Source of the DNA: Hyphomicrobium zavarzinii ATCC 27496
GTDB taxonomy: Bacteria > Pseudomonadota > Alphaproteobacteria > Rhizobiales > Hyphomicrobiaceae
Assembly (NCBI RefSeq): GCF_000383415.1
Contig: NZ_KB911256.1
Location: 661,348 to 725,347, forward strand
Length of the DNA: 64,000 bases
Direction: 5' to 3'
Shown here: piece after piece, positions 32,245 to 45,415 of the stretch
How the letters are laid out: the number at the start of each line of letters is the position of its first letter
Position numbering within the stretch: the stretch's first letter is position 1
Made by a program: the position numbers and the translations under genes
The notes under the pieces: generated by a model
Database searches by the model: none
What the model was told of the DNA's origin: nothing
Seen by the model: the letters and a program-made list of their open reading frames with translations, nothing else

Positions 32245-34083
32245 ATGTTCCGTTGGTTTGAGAGCCGGATAGACCCGTTTGCCCCAGGCGATGGCAGCCG
32301 CCCGCCCGAGAAGATAGCGGCTTTCTATTGGCATTACATCCGCCCGGTTTGGCCGCCCTTCGCCGTGCTGCTGGTCGTGGGCTTCCTCGGCTCTCTGATC
32401 GAGGTGATGCTCATGGCGTTCGTCGGCAGCCTCGTCGACATGATGCGCGACGCTGCCAACCCGAGGGCATTTTTCGCCGACCACGGCAGCACGTTGCTGT
32501 TCATGGCGTTCATCGCCCTGATCGCCCGCCCGGCCTGCTCCACGATCCACGATCTGGTGAAAAACCAGATGATCAGCCCGGCTGTGACGACGCGCATCCG
32601 CTGGCAGACGCACACCTACGTCCTTCGCCAGTCGCTGGCCTTCTTCCAGAACGATTTCGCAGGCCGCATCGCGACGCGGATCATGCAGACGGGCCCCGCC
32701 CTTCGCGAGTCCGTGGTCCAGGCGGTCGATGCCATCTGGTACATGACGATCCACGTGCTTGGCGCCCTCTACATCTTCTGGGAGGCCGATGCGCGCCTCG
32801 TCGTGCCGCTTCTCGTCTGGCTCGCGCTCTATGTCGTCGTGGTCGCCGTGTTCGTACCCCGCATCCAGAAGCTTTCGACGGAGGCCTCCGAGGCCCGCTC
32901 CTGGCTGACCGGACGTGTCGTCGACAGCTTCACGAACGTGCTGACCGTCAAGCTCTTTGCCCACGCCGAGCGCGAGGAGGGCTACGCGCGCGAGGCCATG
33001 GCGGAGCATCTGAGGCGCCATCAGGCCTCTCTCAGAAACCTCACGGTGATGGAGTTCGTGCTCTACGCGCTCAACGGCGCGCTGCTCGTTTCCGTCTCAG
33101 GGTTCGCGCTCTGGCTCTGGAGCAACGATGCGGTGACCATAGGCGCCATCGCCGCGGCGATGACGCTGGCGATCCGTATCATCGCCATGTCGGGATGGAT
33201 CCTGTTCACCGTCTCGGGCGTGTTCGAGAACATCGGCATCGTGCACGAGGGCATGCAGACCATTTCGCGCGACTACGAGGTCACCGATCGGCCGGGTGCG
33301 AAGGACCTCGTCGTGAGCAAGGGCGAGATCGAGTTCGATCACGTCCGCTTCCACTACGGCAAGACCAAAAGCGTGATCGAGGACGTGACGCTCAGGATCG
33401 CGCCGGGCGAGAAGGTCGGCATCGTCGGACGCTCGGGCGCGGGCAAGTCCACGCTCGTGAACCTGTTGCTGCGCTTCTACGACGTGGAGGCCGGTCGCAT
33501 CATGATCGACGGCCAGGACATCGCGGGCGTCACGCAGCAAAGCCTGCGCGCCAACATCGGCCTCGTGACGCAGGACACGTCGCTCCTGCACCGCTCGGTG
33601 CTCGAAAACATCCTCTACGGCCGCCCCGAGGCGGTGGAGGCCGACGCCATCGCTGCGGCGAAGCGCGCCCATGCCCATGACTTCATCGCTGGCCTTGAGG
33701 ATATGCGCGGACGCACCGGCTACCACGCGCAAGTGGGTGAGCGCGGCGTCAAGCTCTCGGGTGGCCAGCGCCAGCGCATCGCGATTGCGCGCGTGCTCTT
33801 GAAGAACGCGCCGATCCTGATCCTCGACGAGGCCACGAGCGCCCTCGACAGCGAGGTCGAGGCCGCCATCCAGGAGAGCCTGGATGAGCTGATGGCGGGG
33901 AAGACCGTCATCGCCATCGCGCACCGTCTGTCGACCATCGCCGCCATGGACCGCCTCGTGATCATGGACAGCGGCCGCATCGTCGAGCAGGGAACCCACG
34001 CGGAACTGCTTCGCAAAGGTGGCATCTACGCAAGCCTCTGGGCACGCCAATCCGGCGGCTTCATCAAGGACGCCGCCGAATAG
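32245..34083 (+). CDS. ABC exporter, fused membrane and ATPase domains
   Basis: 612 residues. Six transmembrane helices (about residues 35-330, type IV exporter fold) precede an ATPase with Walker A 'GRSGAGKST', signature 'LSGGQRQR', Walker B 'ILILDEATSALD' and H-loop 'IAHRLST'. It works as a homodimer or with an unseen partner in the inner membrane. The substrate cannot be inferred; relatives include lipid and drug exporters. Confidence 0.92.
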   Translation: MFRWFESRIDPFAPGDGSRPPEKIAAFYWHYIRPVWPPFAVLLVVGFLGSLIEVMLMAFVGSLVDMMRDAANPRAFFADHGSTLLFMAFIALIARPACSTIHDLVKNQMISPAVTTRIRWQTHTYVLRQSLAFFQNDFAGRIATRIMQTGPALRESVVQAVDAIWYMTIHVLGALYIFWEADARLVVPLLVWLALYVVVVAVFVPRIQKLSTEASEARSWLTGRVVDSFTNVLTVKLFAHAEREEGYAREAMAEHLRRHQASLRNLTVMEFVLYALNGALLVSVSGFALWLWSNDAVTIGAIAAAMTLAIRIIAMSGWILFTVSGVFENIGIVHEGMQTISRDYEVTDRPGAKDLVVSKGEIEFDHVRFHYGKTKSVIEDVTLRIAPGEKVGIVGRSGAGKSTLVNLLLRFYDVEAGRIMIDGQDIAGVTQQSLRANIGLVTQDTSLLHRSVLENILYGRPEAVEADAIAAAKRAHAHDFIAGLEDMRGRTGYHAQVGERGVKLSGGQRQRIAIARVLLKNAPILILDEATSALDSEVEAAIQESLDELMAGKTVIAIAHRLSTIAAMDRLVIMDSGRIVEQGTHAELLRKGGIYASLWARQSGGFIKDAAE

Positions 34084-34110
34084 GGCGCTAAAAGGCTCGA
34101 GGGAGCAGCC

Positions 34111-34617
34111 TCAGGCCGCCTGAGGGCCCGGATCGTCATCCTCGGGCTCAGTAGTCGGTGCCGGATGGCGCATCGCAGCCGTCGGCGGCGGGAACGCCAC
34201 GACCGACTTGTCCTTCTTCTGGCGGCCGAGGCTCCACTGCAAAGGCTGGATGACCTTCTCGAGACGCAACGGCTCGATGATGCCGCTCTCCGTCCTGAGT
34301 GCGAAAATATCTCCCGCTTTGAGTCCGAGCAGTGCGAGGCCGCGCATCGTCGTGACCGGAAGCGGCACGGCCGGCCCCGGCGCGCGATCCTGCTCCTGGC
34401 GCGTCAGCACGCGATGCTCGCTGCTTCCCCCGCCGACGCTGAACGTGACCTGGCTGTCGATGGTGGCCGTCTGGGGATCGAGCAACTCGGGAAGCACCAC
34501 CTCCGCCGTTTCGAGCTTCCGCCTCAAGAGCTGGGAGAACGGCGTGTCACGCTGCTGCGCGTGGAGCAGGGTTTCGAGATAGACGTGGTCTTTGGAGATC
34601 AATTGCAGGCTTGTCAT
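34111..34617 (-). CDS. GreA/GreB C-terminal-domain protein (Rnk-like)
   Basis: 168 residues from the ATG at 34617 with GAGG upstream; a longer frame to 34794 is not supported. The N-terminal ~50 residues are helical ('SKDHVYLETLLHAQQRDTPFSQLLRRKLETAEVV'). The following beta domain matches the GreA/GreB C-terminal (FKBP-like) fold ('VTFSVGGG', 'RGLALLGLKAGDIFAL'). Rnk-type proteins bind RNA polymerase without the long Gre coiled coil. The Pro-rich acidic tail of ~30 residues is extra. Confidence 0.8.
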   Translation of the reverse strand: MTSLQLISKDHVYLETLLHAQQRDTPFSQLLRRKLETAEVVLPELLDPQTATIDSQVTFSVGGGSSEHRVLTRQEQDRAPGPAVPLPVTTMRGLALLGLKAGDIFALRTESGIIEPLRLEKVIQPLQWSLGRQKKDKSVVAFPPPTAAMRHPAPTTEPEDDDPGPQAA

Positions 34618-34963
34618 AGGCAACCTCAATCGGGCCTGGGCGCGTTGCGGCCCGGCCTCGGTAATGTTCAGATTGGGGTGAGAGAACGGGTATCCCTGGC
34701 CTCGGCGCGCGAAGGCCCGGCCAGGGCTAAGCACCTGCGATGAGACAGCCTGGATTGAGGTCCCGCGGCGGGACGGTGACGTAAGGCATGGCACCCGTTT
34801 CCAATGACGACGCCATCATATCAGATCCGCCCGGAATTGCGACATCGCCGTCGCGCCTCGCGATCGGGGGCAATCGTCGCAGCGTGGAAAGCGGCGCAAA
34901 AGAAAAGAGCGGCGTTTCGATCTCGAAACGCCGCTCCGCATTTGTTGAGTCTTTCGCCAGGGA
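34618..34963. other. Intergenic region katG / Rnk-like gene
   Basis: 346 bases with the katG terminator at 34901-34936. Nothing else is recognisable. Confidence 0.5.
34901..34936 (-). terminator. Rho-independent terminator of katG
   Basis: Fourteen-base perfect arms GAGCGGCGTTTCGA / TCGAAACGCCGCTC with a two-base loop. The minus strand then reads TTTTCTTTT. Confidence 0.92.
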
Positions 34964-39416
<4,453 letters not shown>

Positions 39417-39707
39417 TTACTTCTCGATCACGCCGAGAATGTCGCTTTCCTTGAGGATCAGGACGTCTGTGCCGTCGATCTTCACCTCCGTGCCGCTCCA
39501 CTTGCCGAACAGCACCTTGTCGCCCGCCTTGATGTCGAGCGGCACGAGCTTGCCGGTTTCGTCGCGCGTGCCCGGACCGGCGGCCAGAACCTCGCCCTGC
39601 TGGGGCTTTTCGGTCGCGGTATCGGGGATGATGATGCCGCCCGAGGTCTTGGTTTCGCTATCCACGCGCTTGACGACGACGCGATCGTGCAGGGGACGAA
39701 ACTTCAT
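39417..39707 (-). CDS. groES: Co-chaperonin GroES (copy 2)
   Basis: 96 residues from the ATG at 39707 ('[18 protein letters not shown]'); the frame extends further upstream but that part is untranslated leader. The mobile loop '[21 protein letters not shown]' is intact. groEL-2 follows after 102 bases. A promoter and CIRCE-like operator lie upstream. Confidence 0.97.
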   Translation of the reverse strand: MKFRPLHDRVVVKRVDSETKTSGGIIIPDTATEKPQQGEVLAAGPGTRDETGKLVPLDIKAGDKVLFGKWSGTEVKIDGTDVLILKESDILGVIEK

Positions 39708-39768
39708 GAGAAATTTGAACTCCAGTAGGGGCTTGGGGGAGGCCGCGCGGCTCAGCGCGATCTGTCGA

Positions 39769-39834
39769 TGGCACTGTAACGAGTGGAGTGCCAGACGATC
39801 CGGGGTTCTAGAGGTCAGCACGCCGGAGTGTCAA
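39769..39834 (-). promoter_or_regulatory. groES-2 promoter and CIRCE-like operator
   Basis: On the minus strand TTGACA (39834-39829), 17 bases, then CTAGAA (39811-39806). Just downstream is an inverted repeat TGGCACT / AGTGCCA (39769-39775 and 39787-39793) with an 11-base centre. CIRCE (TTAGCACTC-N9-GAGTGCTAA) has the same spacing; here the A/T pair of the arms has become G/C, keeping symmetry. HrcA control is the natural reading. Confidence 0.72.
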
Positions 39835-39992
39835 GGCGAGGAGGGGGCGAAGGCGGGCGGGAGAGGCAACCTGTATAAAATCTAAGATTGCATAAAAATG
39901 ATCTTGATTCGCCCTAAAGTTGCGTTAACGTGTTGGACGTCTCGCGCGGGAACTTAAAATTCAGAAGACGATCGGCAAGTAGGGGAACGCCG

Positions 39993-40187
39993 TTGAAGAT
40001 TAGCCACAGTGAAAAAATACCCGCCAATGGAGGGTCTGCATCTCAAATTAGAGCGCAGATTGAGTACATGGCTGATCTTATTATAGAGTTGAGAGATATG
40101 GCGCGCAACAACAGGCTCGAAACCTTGGCGGGACTGCTCGATTTAGCCAATACCGAAGCCCGGTTGCGCGCCAAGGATGCGCGGTAG
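39993..40187 (+). CDS. Small conserved-looking protein, unknown function
   Basis: 64 residues if it starts at the TTG at 39993, which has AGGGGA six bases before it; a GTG at 39930 would give 85. The helical C-terminal half ('YMADLIIELRDMARNNRLETLAGLLDLANTEARLR') looks like a real protein and resembles short hypotheticals of Rhizobiales. Upstream sequence is AT-rich and could hold its promoter. No function can be assigned. Confidence 0.6.
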   Translation: MKISHSEKIPANGGSASQIRAQIEYMADLIIELRDMARNNRLETLAGLLDLANTEARLRAKDAR

Positions 40188-40197
40188 ACACGGGCGC

Positions 40198-41376
40198 CTA
40201 CCTGACGGCCCGTGACACCATTTGCGAACCATGGCGTGCAATTTCGCCGGCAAGATCCAGTTCCATGAGGACAATGCGCACCTCCCGAGCGTCAAGCGCC
40301 GTCGCGCGAACGACCTCGTCGATATCGATGGGGTTGGGGCCGAGTGCGGCCAGCACCCGCTCGCGTTCCCGATCTCCAGGCTCGGATGCGCGCGTCGTCT
40401 GAGGCTCGGGCGCGGGTTCAGGGGTGAAGCTGGCCAGGCGATCTTCCGTCAACCCCTTGTGTTGTCGTGCGAGTTGAGGGGCCAGCACATCGAGCACGTC
40501 ACGCGGCTCGGTGACGAGGGTCGCACCTGATTTGAGGAGTTGGTTCGTGCCCTCTGCGCGGGGATCCAGAGGGTGTCCCGGCACGGCGAAGACCTCGCGG
40601 CCCTGCTCACCCGCGAAGCGTGCCGTGACCAGAGTGCCCGAACGCCGCGCCGCTTCGATGACGATCACGCCGAGCGAGATGCCGGAGATCAGCCGGTTGC
40701 GGCGCGGGAAATCCTTGGCGCGGGGAACGAAGCCCGGCGGCTGCTCTGTCAGCAGGCAGCCTTCCTCTCCGATGCGGGCCTGAAGCGTCTCGTGCTCCGG
40801 CGGATAGATGATGTCCACGCCGCCCGCGAGCACGGCAACAGTGCCGTAGGCCAGGCTCGCCTCGTGCGCGGCCGCGTCGATGCCGCGTGCAAGCCCTGAC
40901 ACGATGACGAGGCCGCCCTCCGCGAGCTCCCGTGCAAAGAGGCGGGAGAGCTTCGTGCCGGCGGCCGAAGCCTGCCGCGAGCCGACGATTGCGACGCACG
41001 GGGCAGCCAGCAGCTCCGGCCGTCCCTTTACGTAGAGCAGCGGCGGGGGCGCATCGACGGCGGCGAGCGCGGGCGGATAGCCGGGTTCGATCGTGAACAC
41101 CGGACGAGCACCGACTTTCCGTGCAGCCCGAAGCTCGGCAACGGCGTCTTCCTCGGGGCAGATCTCGACCGCTCGCCCCGCACGCCGAGCGAAAGACGGC
41201 AACGCCTTGAGCGCATTTGCGGCGCCGCCGAAGTGGTTGATCAGCTCGCGAAACGTGACCGGGCCGACTTGGCTCGAGCGGATGAGGCGCAGACACGCGA
41301 GACGTTCCGCGTCGTCGAGCCGCGAGACGGGTAACGGCGCGGGAGTGAAGAGCGTCGGCGTATCACGCTTTGGCAC
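40198..41376 (-). CDS. dprA: DNA-processing protein DprA
   Basis: 392 residues. It loads RecA on incoming single-stranded DNA in transformation. The N-terminal SAM-like part (~20-90) is followed by the Rossmann domain with '[43 protein letters not shown]'. A C-terminal winged-helix-like domain (~325-385, '[32 protein letters not shown]') matches DprA of proteobacteria. Its start overlaps the plsY end by 14 bases, so the two are cotranscribed. Confidence 0.95.
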   Translation of the reverse strand: MPKRDTPTLFTPAPLPVSRLDDAERLACLRLIRSSQVGPVTFRELINHFGGAANALKALPSFARRAGRAVEICPEEDAVAELRAARKVGARPVFTIEPGYPPALAAVDAPPPLLYVKGRPELLAAPCVAIVGSRQASAAGTKLSRLFARELAEGGLVIVSGLARGIDAAAHEASLAYGTVAVLAGGVDIIYPPEHETLQARIGEEGCLLTEQPPGFVPRAKDFPRRNRLISGISLGVIVIEAARRSGTLVTARFAGEQGREVFAVPGHPLDPRAEGTNQLLKSGATLVTEPRDVLDVLAPQLARQHKGLTEDRLASFTPEPAPEPQTTRASEPGDRERERVLAALGPNPIDIDEVVRATALDAREVRIVLMELDLAGEIARHGSQMVSRAVR

Positions 41377-42103
41377 CGATCTTGGGCTCCTCTCCCTTCA
41401 GAAGCCGGCTGATGTTGGCCGAATGTTTCCAGATGAGCAACAGCGACATCGGCAACGCGAACAGGGCCTCGGGTACATGGCCGAGCGCGAACAAGGCGAG
41501 TGGGGTGATGACGCTCGCGGCAAGCGCGGAAAGGGAGGAGTAGCGCGTCGTAAAGGCCGTGAGCAGCCAGACTGCGCAGAAGATCAACGCTCCGGGCCAC
41601 AACAGGCCCCCCACGACACCGATGTAGGTCGCGACGCCCTTGCCGCCCTTGAAGCCGAGCCAGACGGGAAAGAGATGGCCGAGGAACGCGGCAAGGCCCG
41701 CAAGCAGCGCGCCGTCAATCGCGAGCCCGAACCGCGCGCCGAGCCGGTAGCCCAGGAGAACGGCGGCGGTGCCCTTCAGCGCATCGAGCAGCAGCGTCAG
41801 CGCGGCAAGCCCCTTGTTGCCGGTTCTCAATACGTTGGTCGCACCGATGTTGCCGGAGCCGATGGAGCGGATGTCGCCCAGTCCGGCCAAGCGCGTGAGC
41901 AGCAGCCCGAAGGGAATGGACCCCAGCAGGTAGCCCACGATGGTCGGCAGAAGATACGCGGTGGCGGTTTCGGTCGTAGAGAGCGGCGGGGGGATCAGGA
42001 CGGTGTTGCCGCCAGCGCCGCCCGCGAAGGCAGCCGGAGCCGCCATCACCAGGCACGCCAGCAAGGCGCTGCCGAACGAAAGGACGCCGACATGTCTGAG
42101 CAT
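41363..42103 (-). CDS. plsY: Glycerol-3-phosphate acyltransferase PlsY
   Basis: 246 residues from the ATG at 42103. It transfers an acyl group from acyl-phosphate to glycerol-3-phosphate, the first step of phospholipid synthesis. Family motifs are '[35 protein letters not shown]' and '[18 protein letters not shown]'. About 50 residues precede the normal start of the family, including a signal-like stretch ending in 'AAPAAFA'. A later start is possible but I see no better RBS. dprA follows with overlap. Confidence 0.93.
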   Translation of the reverse strand: MLRHVGVLSFGSALLACLVMAAPAAFAGGAGGNTVLIPPPLSTTETATAYLLPTIVGYLLGSIPFGLLLTRLAGLGDIRSIGSGNIGATNVLRTGNKGLAALTLLLDALKGTAAVLLGYRLGARFGLAIDGALLAGLAAFLGHLFPVWLGFKGGKGVATYIGVVGGLLWPGALIFCAVWLLTAFTTRYSSLSALAASVITPLALFALGHVPEALFALPMSLLLIWKHSANISRLLKGEEPKIGAKA

Positions 42104-42588
42104 AATGTGCCCGCCCCGTATCACCCCTGAAAAGTGGGGCAAAGCTAGAGTGCTTCCGGAAAAGTGTGAAGCGGTTTTCCGGCGAGAAGCACGGGCGTGA
42201 ACACGTGCTTCCGGAAAAGTGTGAAGCGGTTTTCCGGCGAGAAGCACGGGCGTGAACACGTGCTTCCGGAAAAGTGTGAAGCGGTTTTCCGGCAAGAAGC
42301 ACGGGCGTGAACACGTGCTTCCGGAAAAGTGTGAAGCGGGTTTCCGATGAGAAAGGTGGCCGGGAGCCAGCGTCTGACGAAGCCTGCCCCCGCTTGCGCG
42401 GTCCCAGGACACATGGACCCGAGACCGATGCAAAGTTCAGAATTTTGAATCTCTAGAGGACGATGCGGGCGGCAAGCCCGGATGCGCGAAACGCGCTGGA
42501 AACGTGCGGCTCACGTCCTCGACGCCGCTCTTGGTCCGGCAGCGTGCGCGGGCCCCGATGATGCCGCGCACGTCGGACGAAGCACGCC
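42104..42588. other. Intergenic region with palindromic repeat array
   Basis: 485 bases between plsY and the MarR gene. About 200 bases are the 55-base repeat array; the rest (42351-42588) shows nothing recognisable. Confidence 0.6.
42150..42350. repeat. Tandem array of a 55-base palindromic repeat, about 3.7 copies
   Basis: Copies start at 42150, 42205, 42260 and 42315, exactly 55 bases apart and nearly identical; the last is incomplete and more diverged. Within a unit, CCGGAAAA and TTTTCCGG form one stem around GTGTGAAGCGG, and GTGCTTC/GAAGCAC closes a longer outer stem. There are no unique spacers between copies. The core resembles short dispersed palindromes I associate with Rhizobiales genomes. 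Confidence 0.93.
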
Positions 42589-43026
42589 TTACCGGCCACC
42601 CCGCGAAGGGCTCTGCGGCTCGACGGCGAGCACGATGCGCGTCAGCGAGCGCAGGAATGCGTCGCGCTGGGTGGGAGCGAGGGCAGACAGGATCTGCTCG
42701 TCGGTGGAGCGCGCGGCCGGCTCGGCAAGACGGAGCGCGCCTTCGCCCTTGTCGGTAAGGCGGACGGCATAGCGGCGAGCGTCGCGGCGCGTGCGGCGGC
42801 GCTGAACGAGACCGCGCGACGTCAGGCGGCGCACGATGTCGGCCATCGTCGAACGGTCGATACCCGTGCGTTCGACGAGCGTCGTCTGGCTCGGTTCTTC
42901 GCTGTTGGCAATTGCCGTCATCACCGCATACTGGCGGGGCGTGAGACCCACCTCGCCAACGCTCACGGCGAACATTTCATCTGCACACTGCCCGGCTCGA
43001 TGCAGTAAGTGCAGTGCCGACGACAT
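42589..43026 (-). CDS. MarR family transcriptional regulator
   Basis: 145 residues from the ATG at 43026, which has GGAG eight bases upstream; an ATG at 43053 would add nine residues but its AAGGAA is too close. The winged helix-turn-helix ('LTPRQYAVMTAIANSEEPSQTTLVERTGIDRSTMADIVRRLTSRGLVQRR') with the wing 'RRDARRYAVRLTDKG' is typical. It binds palindromic DNA as a dimer, usually with ligand or redox release. No divergent target gene lies next to it, so the target is unknown. Confidence 0.9.
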   Translation of the reverse strand: MSSALHLLHRAGQCADEMFAVSVGEVGLTPRQYAVMTAIANSEEPSQTTLVERTGIDRSTMADIVRRLTSRGLVQRRRTRRDARRYAVRLTDKGEGALRLAEPAARSTDEQILSALAPTQRDAFLRSLTRIVLAVEPQSPSRGGR

Positions 43027-43399
43027 TTTGTCGTCTCCAGCATCGTGTTTCATTTCCTTGCCAGTCCTTCTTGCTGGGGTTGTGGGATTCGAGGACGACG
43101 GGGAGCTTCACATGCAGAAAATCCCGCGCGATGCAGGATCGGTCGTGCACGTCGTACGTTCCTGGAAACTCACGAACCTGAATATGCTCCCGCAGAATAT
43201 CATCTTGAATAGGACGAAAGGTGAGGGAGCTTTCGGTCCCTTTCGCTATTGATTGAACGTCTGTCCGTACCCACATTGGGACGTCGCTTCGAAGAATGGG
43301 CACACGAAGACAATTGTTCGAGATGTTTGTCTGCGTGACGAGTGGTCACGTGCACTGCAAATGCAGTGTTTTGCGACATCGTCGTCGATGTGAACTTCG
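43027..43399. other. Intergenic region between MarR and PcfJ-like genes
   Basis: 373 bases, lower in GC than the flanks. A short stem with GGGA/TCCC lies near 43222-43246. Open frames crossing it on both strands have no RBS and run antisense into the MarR gene. Confidence 0.45.
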
Positions 43400-44599
43400 T
43401 CAAGTAAACAGCCAGGATGTAATGCCTGCGCGCCGCGCGAGTTCCGCGATGCCACTTTCAACCGCAGCAAAAGTTTCTTTACTCGGATGATCGGGAAGCC
43501 AAGGTGCGCCGTCTTTTCTCAGGCGATATGCCGCAATAAGAGCATTCCAGGCATCCGCATCGAATGGCCGCTCCGGCGCGGCGCCATTCGTCATGCGTTT
43601 GAGATCCTTCTGTGAGCCGAGCCATGCGTGCGACGCTTGCCAGGTTTCGGTACTGGCGGGCAGGTTATGGCGGGCCTTCAGTTGCGAGATTGCAAGCACG
43701 CCGGCCTCTCTCGGGTGCGGGCCGATCTCGAGCGTAGCGATCCTTGTGCCGCGTCTGCGCACCGAGAAAAGGCGGCATTTGTCGCGAGCCAGACGGTCGG
43801 CATACTGGTCCGCACAGTTCTGCATGGCATGTGCTTCCGCCAGGATGGCGCTGTGATCGAGCAGCGGCACGAACGTGTAGCCGCGCGCTTCGCCCGGCTC
43901 GAGCCACGGATCCGTCAGCACGCCCTTGCGGAGTTGCAGCACGAGACGCATGCGGTTGAGCCAGCTCTTTGCCGCGCAAGCCGCTGTGTCGAGGGCCATT
44001 TCCGGGCGCCACGGAACAACGATGAGGCCGTGCGCACGCGACTGGTCGAAATTGGAAAACCACGCGTAAGCAGCCAGCAGGCCGAACAGATGTGCGGGAT
44101 CGGCGGGCTCCATGAACACGGCTTGCTGGGCGAGCCACAGCGCAAAGTAGTCGTCACAAGCTTGTACGCCGAAGATGACCGACCTCAGCCAGAACGCGCT
44201 GTCTTCCGCGGAGGTGGGAAGGTGGTTCGCGATACGCCGCGCGAAGAGGTCAGAGCGCGGGAGAGCGCCGAAACGGCCCGCGAAGGCTTCCGGCGGAAGC
44301 CGCCGCAGCCACAACGGCAGATCGAGCGCTACCGCGACATCGCGAAGCGGCGCGCCTTCGATCGTGAGTTGAAGCGCTTTCTGCCGCCGCCGCTGTGCCC
44401 CTTGCCGGCTTGCGAGCGCATAGACGGCGGCGGGAAACGAAATGGCGAGATCCGCCAGGCGGGGGGAGGTTGAAACGAGACGGCGCACGCTGCGGCGGCG
44501 CGCGGCGTCGAAGCGGTCCACCAGCATGTCGATGTCGCGGTCTACGCCCGCCAACGGAGTGCCGAGGGAGAGGTCCGAAGGCTTTGCTTTGCTGCGCAT
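43400..44599 (-). CDS. PcfJ-like domain protein
   Basis: 399 residues, no signal peptide. The C-terminal ~150 residues match the PcfJ-like pattern: 'EAHAMQNCADQYADRLARDKCRLFSVRRRGTRIATLEIGP' followed by 'LAISQLKARHNLPAS'. The N-terminal part is helical and unassigned. PcfJ was first named in conjugative plasmids, and the domain is found in phages and chromosomes without a known activity. Here it sits 146 bases downstream of ruvX with no other mobile genes, so horizontal origin is not evident. Confidence 0.7.
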   Translation of the reverse strand: MRSKAKPSDLSLGTPLAGVDRDIDMLVDRFDAARRRSVRRLVSTSPRLADLAISFPAAVYALASRQGAQRRRQKALQLTIEGAPLRDVAVALDLPLWLRRLPPEAFAGRFGALPRSDLFARRIANHLPTSAEDSAFWLRSVIFGVQACDDYFALWLAQQAVFMEPADPAHLFGLLAAYAWFSNFDQSRAHGLIVVPWRPEMALDTAACAAKSWLNRMRLVLQLRKGVLTDPWLEPGEARGYTFVPLLDHSAILAEAHAMQNCADQYADRLARDKCRLFSVRRRGTRIATLEIGPHPREAGVLAISQLKARHNLPASTETWQASHAWLGSQKDLKRMTNGAAPERPFDADAWNALIAAYRLRKDGAPWLPDHPSKETFAAVESGIAELARRAGITSWLFT

Positions 44600-44745
44600 C
44601 GGTGGTCATCCAGCCGGAAAGCAGCCCGCAGCACGCGCGGGCTCCGGTTCGGGTGACACTGTCCGCAAGTATTGCGGCGCAGGTGCGACCCGACTTTGAC
44701 CAACATGAGATGGTGCGGCCCCCCGAAGTGGATGAGTGCGCCGGA

Positions 44746-45246
44746 TCAGCGCGGTATGCGCCGCATCCGGTCGAGCGCGCCCTGCAGGATCAACGTGGCG
44801 GCGAGCTTGTCGATCACATCAGCGCGCCGCTTCCGGCTGGTATCCGCCTCGATCAGCATGCGCTCGGCTTCCACCGTCGTAAGGCGCTCATCCCAAAGCA
44901 GAATGGGAAGCGGCGAGAGCGCGTTGACATTGCGCGCGAAGGCCCGTGTCGCCTGTGCGCGGGGGCCCTCGCTTCCATCCAGGTTCGCCGGAAGCCCGAG
45001 CACGAAACCGGCAATCGCGTGCTCGCTCGCAAGATCGAGCAGCCGCTTCACGTCCACGCTGAACTTCGTGCGCCGGATCGTTTCGAGCGCCGACGCGATG
45101 GTGCGCGTCACGTCGCTCAATGCGAGGCCGAGCGTCTTGGTGCCCGCGTCGATGCCGATTAGCCGCCCCGGCACGATGAGATCCGCGAAAGCCTCGACGT
45201 CGCCTACTGTGACGCCCCTCTGCGCGGGTTTGCCGTCATCGGTCAT
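44746..45246 (-). CDS. ruvX: YqgF/RuvX RNase H-fold nuclease
   Basis: 166 residues. The RNase H-like fold begins with 'LIGIDAGTKTLGLALSDVTRTIASAL' (first catalytic Asp), then 'VLGLPANLDGSEG' and 'LWDERLTTVEAERMLIEA' (Glu), ending in 'DKLAATLILQGALD' (last Asp). Family members were proposed as Holliday junction resolvases and shown to act in pre-16S rRNA 5' end processing. It is divergent from the MFS/spermidine-synthase-like gene. Confidence 0.95.
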   Translation of the reverse strand: MTDDGKPAQRGVTVGDVEAFADLIVPGRLIGIDAGTKTLGLALSDVTRTIASALETIRRTKFSVDVKRLLDLASEHAIAGFVLGLPANLDGSEGPRAQATRAFARNVNALSPLPILLWDERLTTVEAERMLIEADTSRKRRADVIDKLAATLILQGALDRMRRIPR

Positions 45247-45415
45247 GAATGAGCCTCGAAGTGTGCTGCGCGCGGTGGGGCGCTGCGGCGGCGGTTGCGA
45301 TCGCTTCAGTTAACGGTAAGCCTCCCGTAAGGAAAGACCGTTCAGCCGCGCCCCCTGACAGACGGATGCTTCCCGTCTATGGTCCGCCGCGACTGGACAC
45401 CGGACCGGAGGGATT

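Noticed and set aside
42150..42350. Regular repeats taken as a CRISPR array
   Set aside because: The copies are contiguous with no unique spacers between them and no cas genes are near.
42977..43303. 108-codon minus-strand frame overlapping the MarR start
   Set aside because: No RBS, odd codon use, and it overlaps the well-supported regulator; a small real gene is not excluded but cannot be supported.
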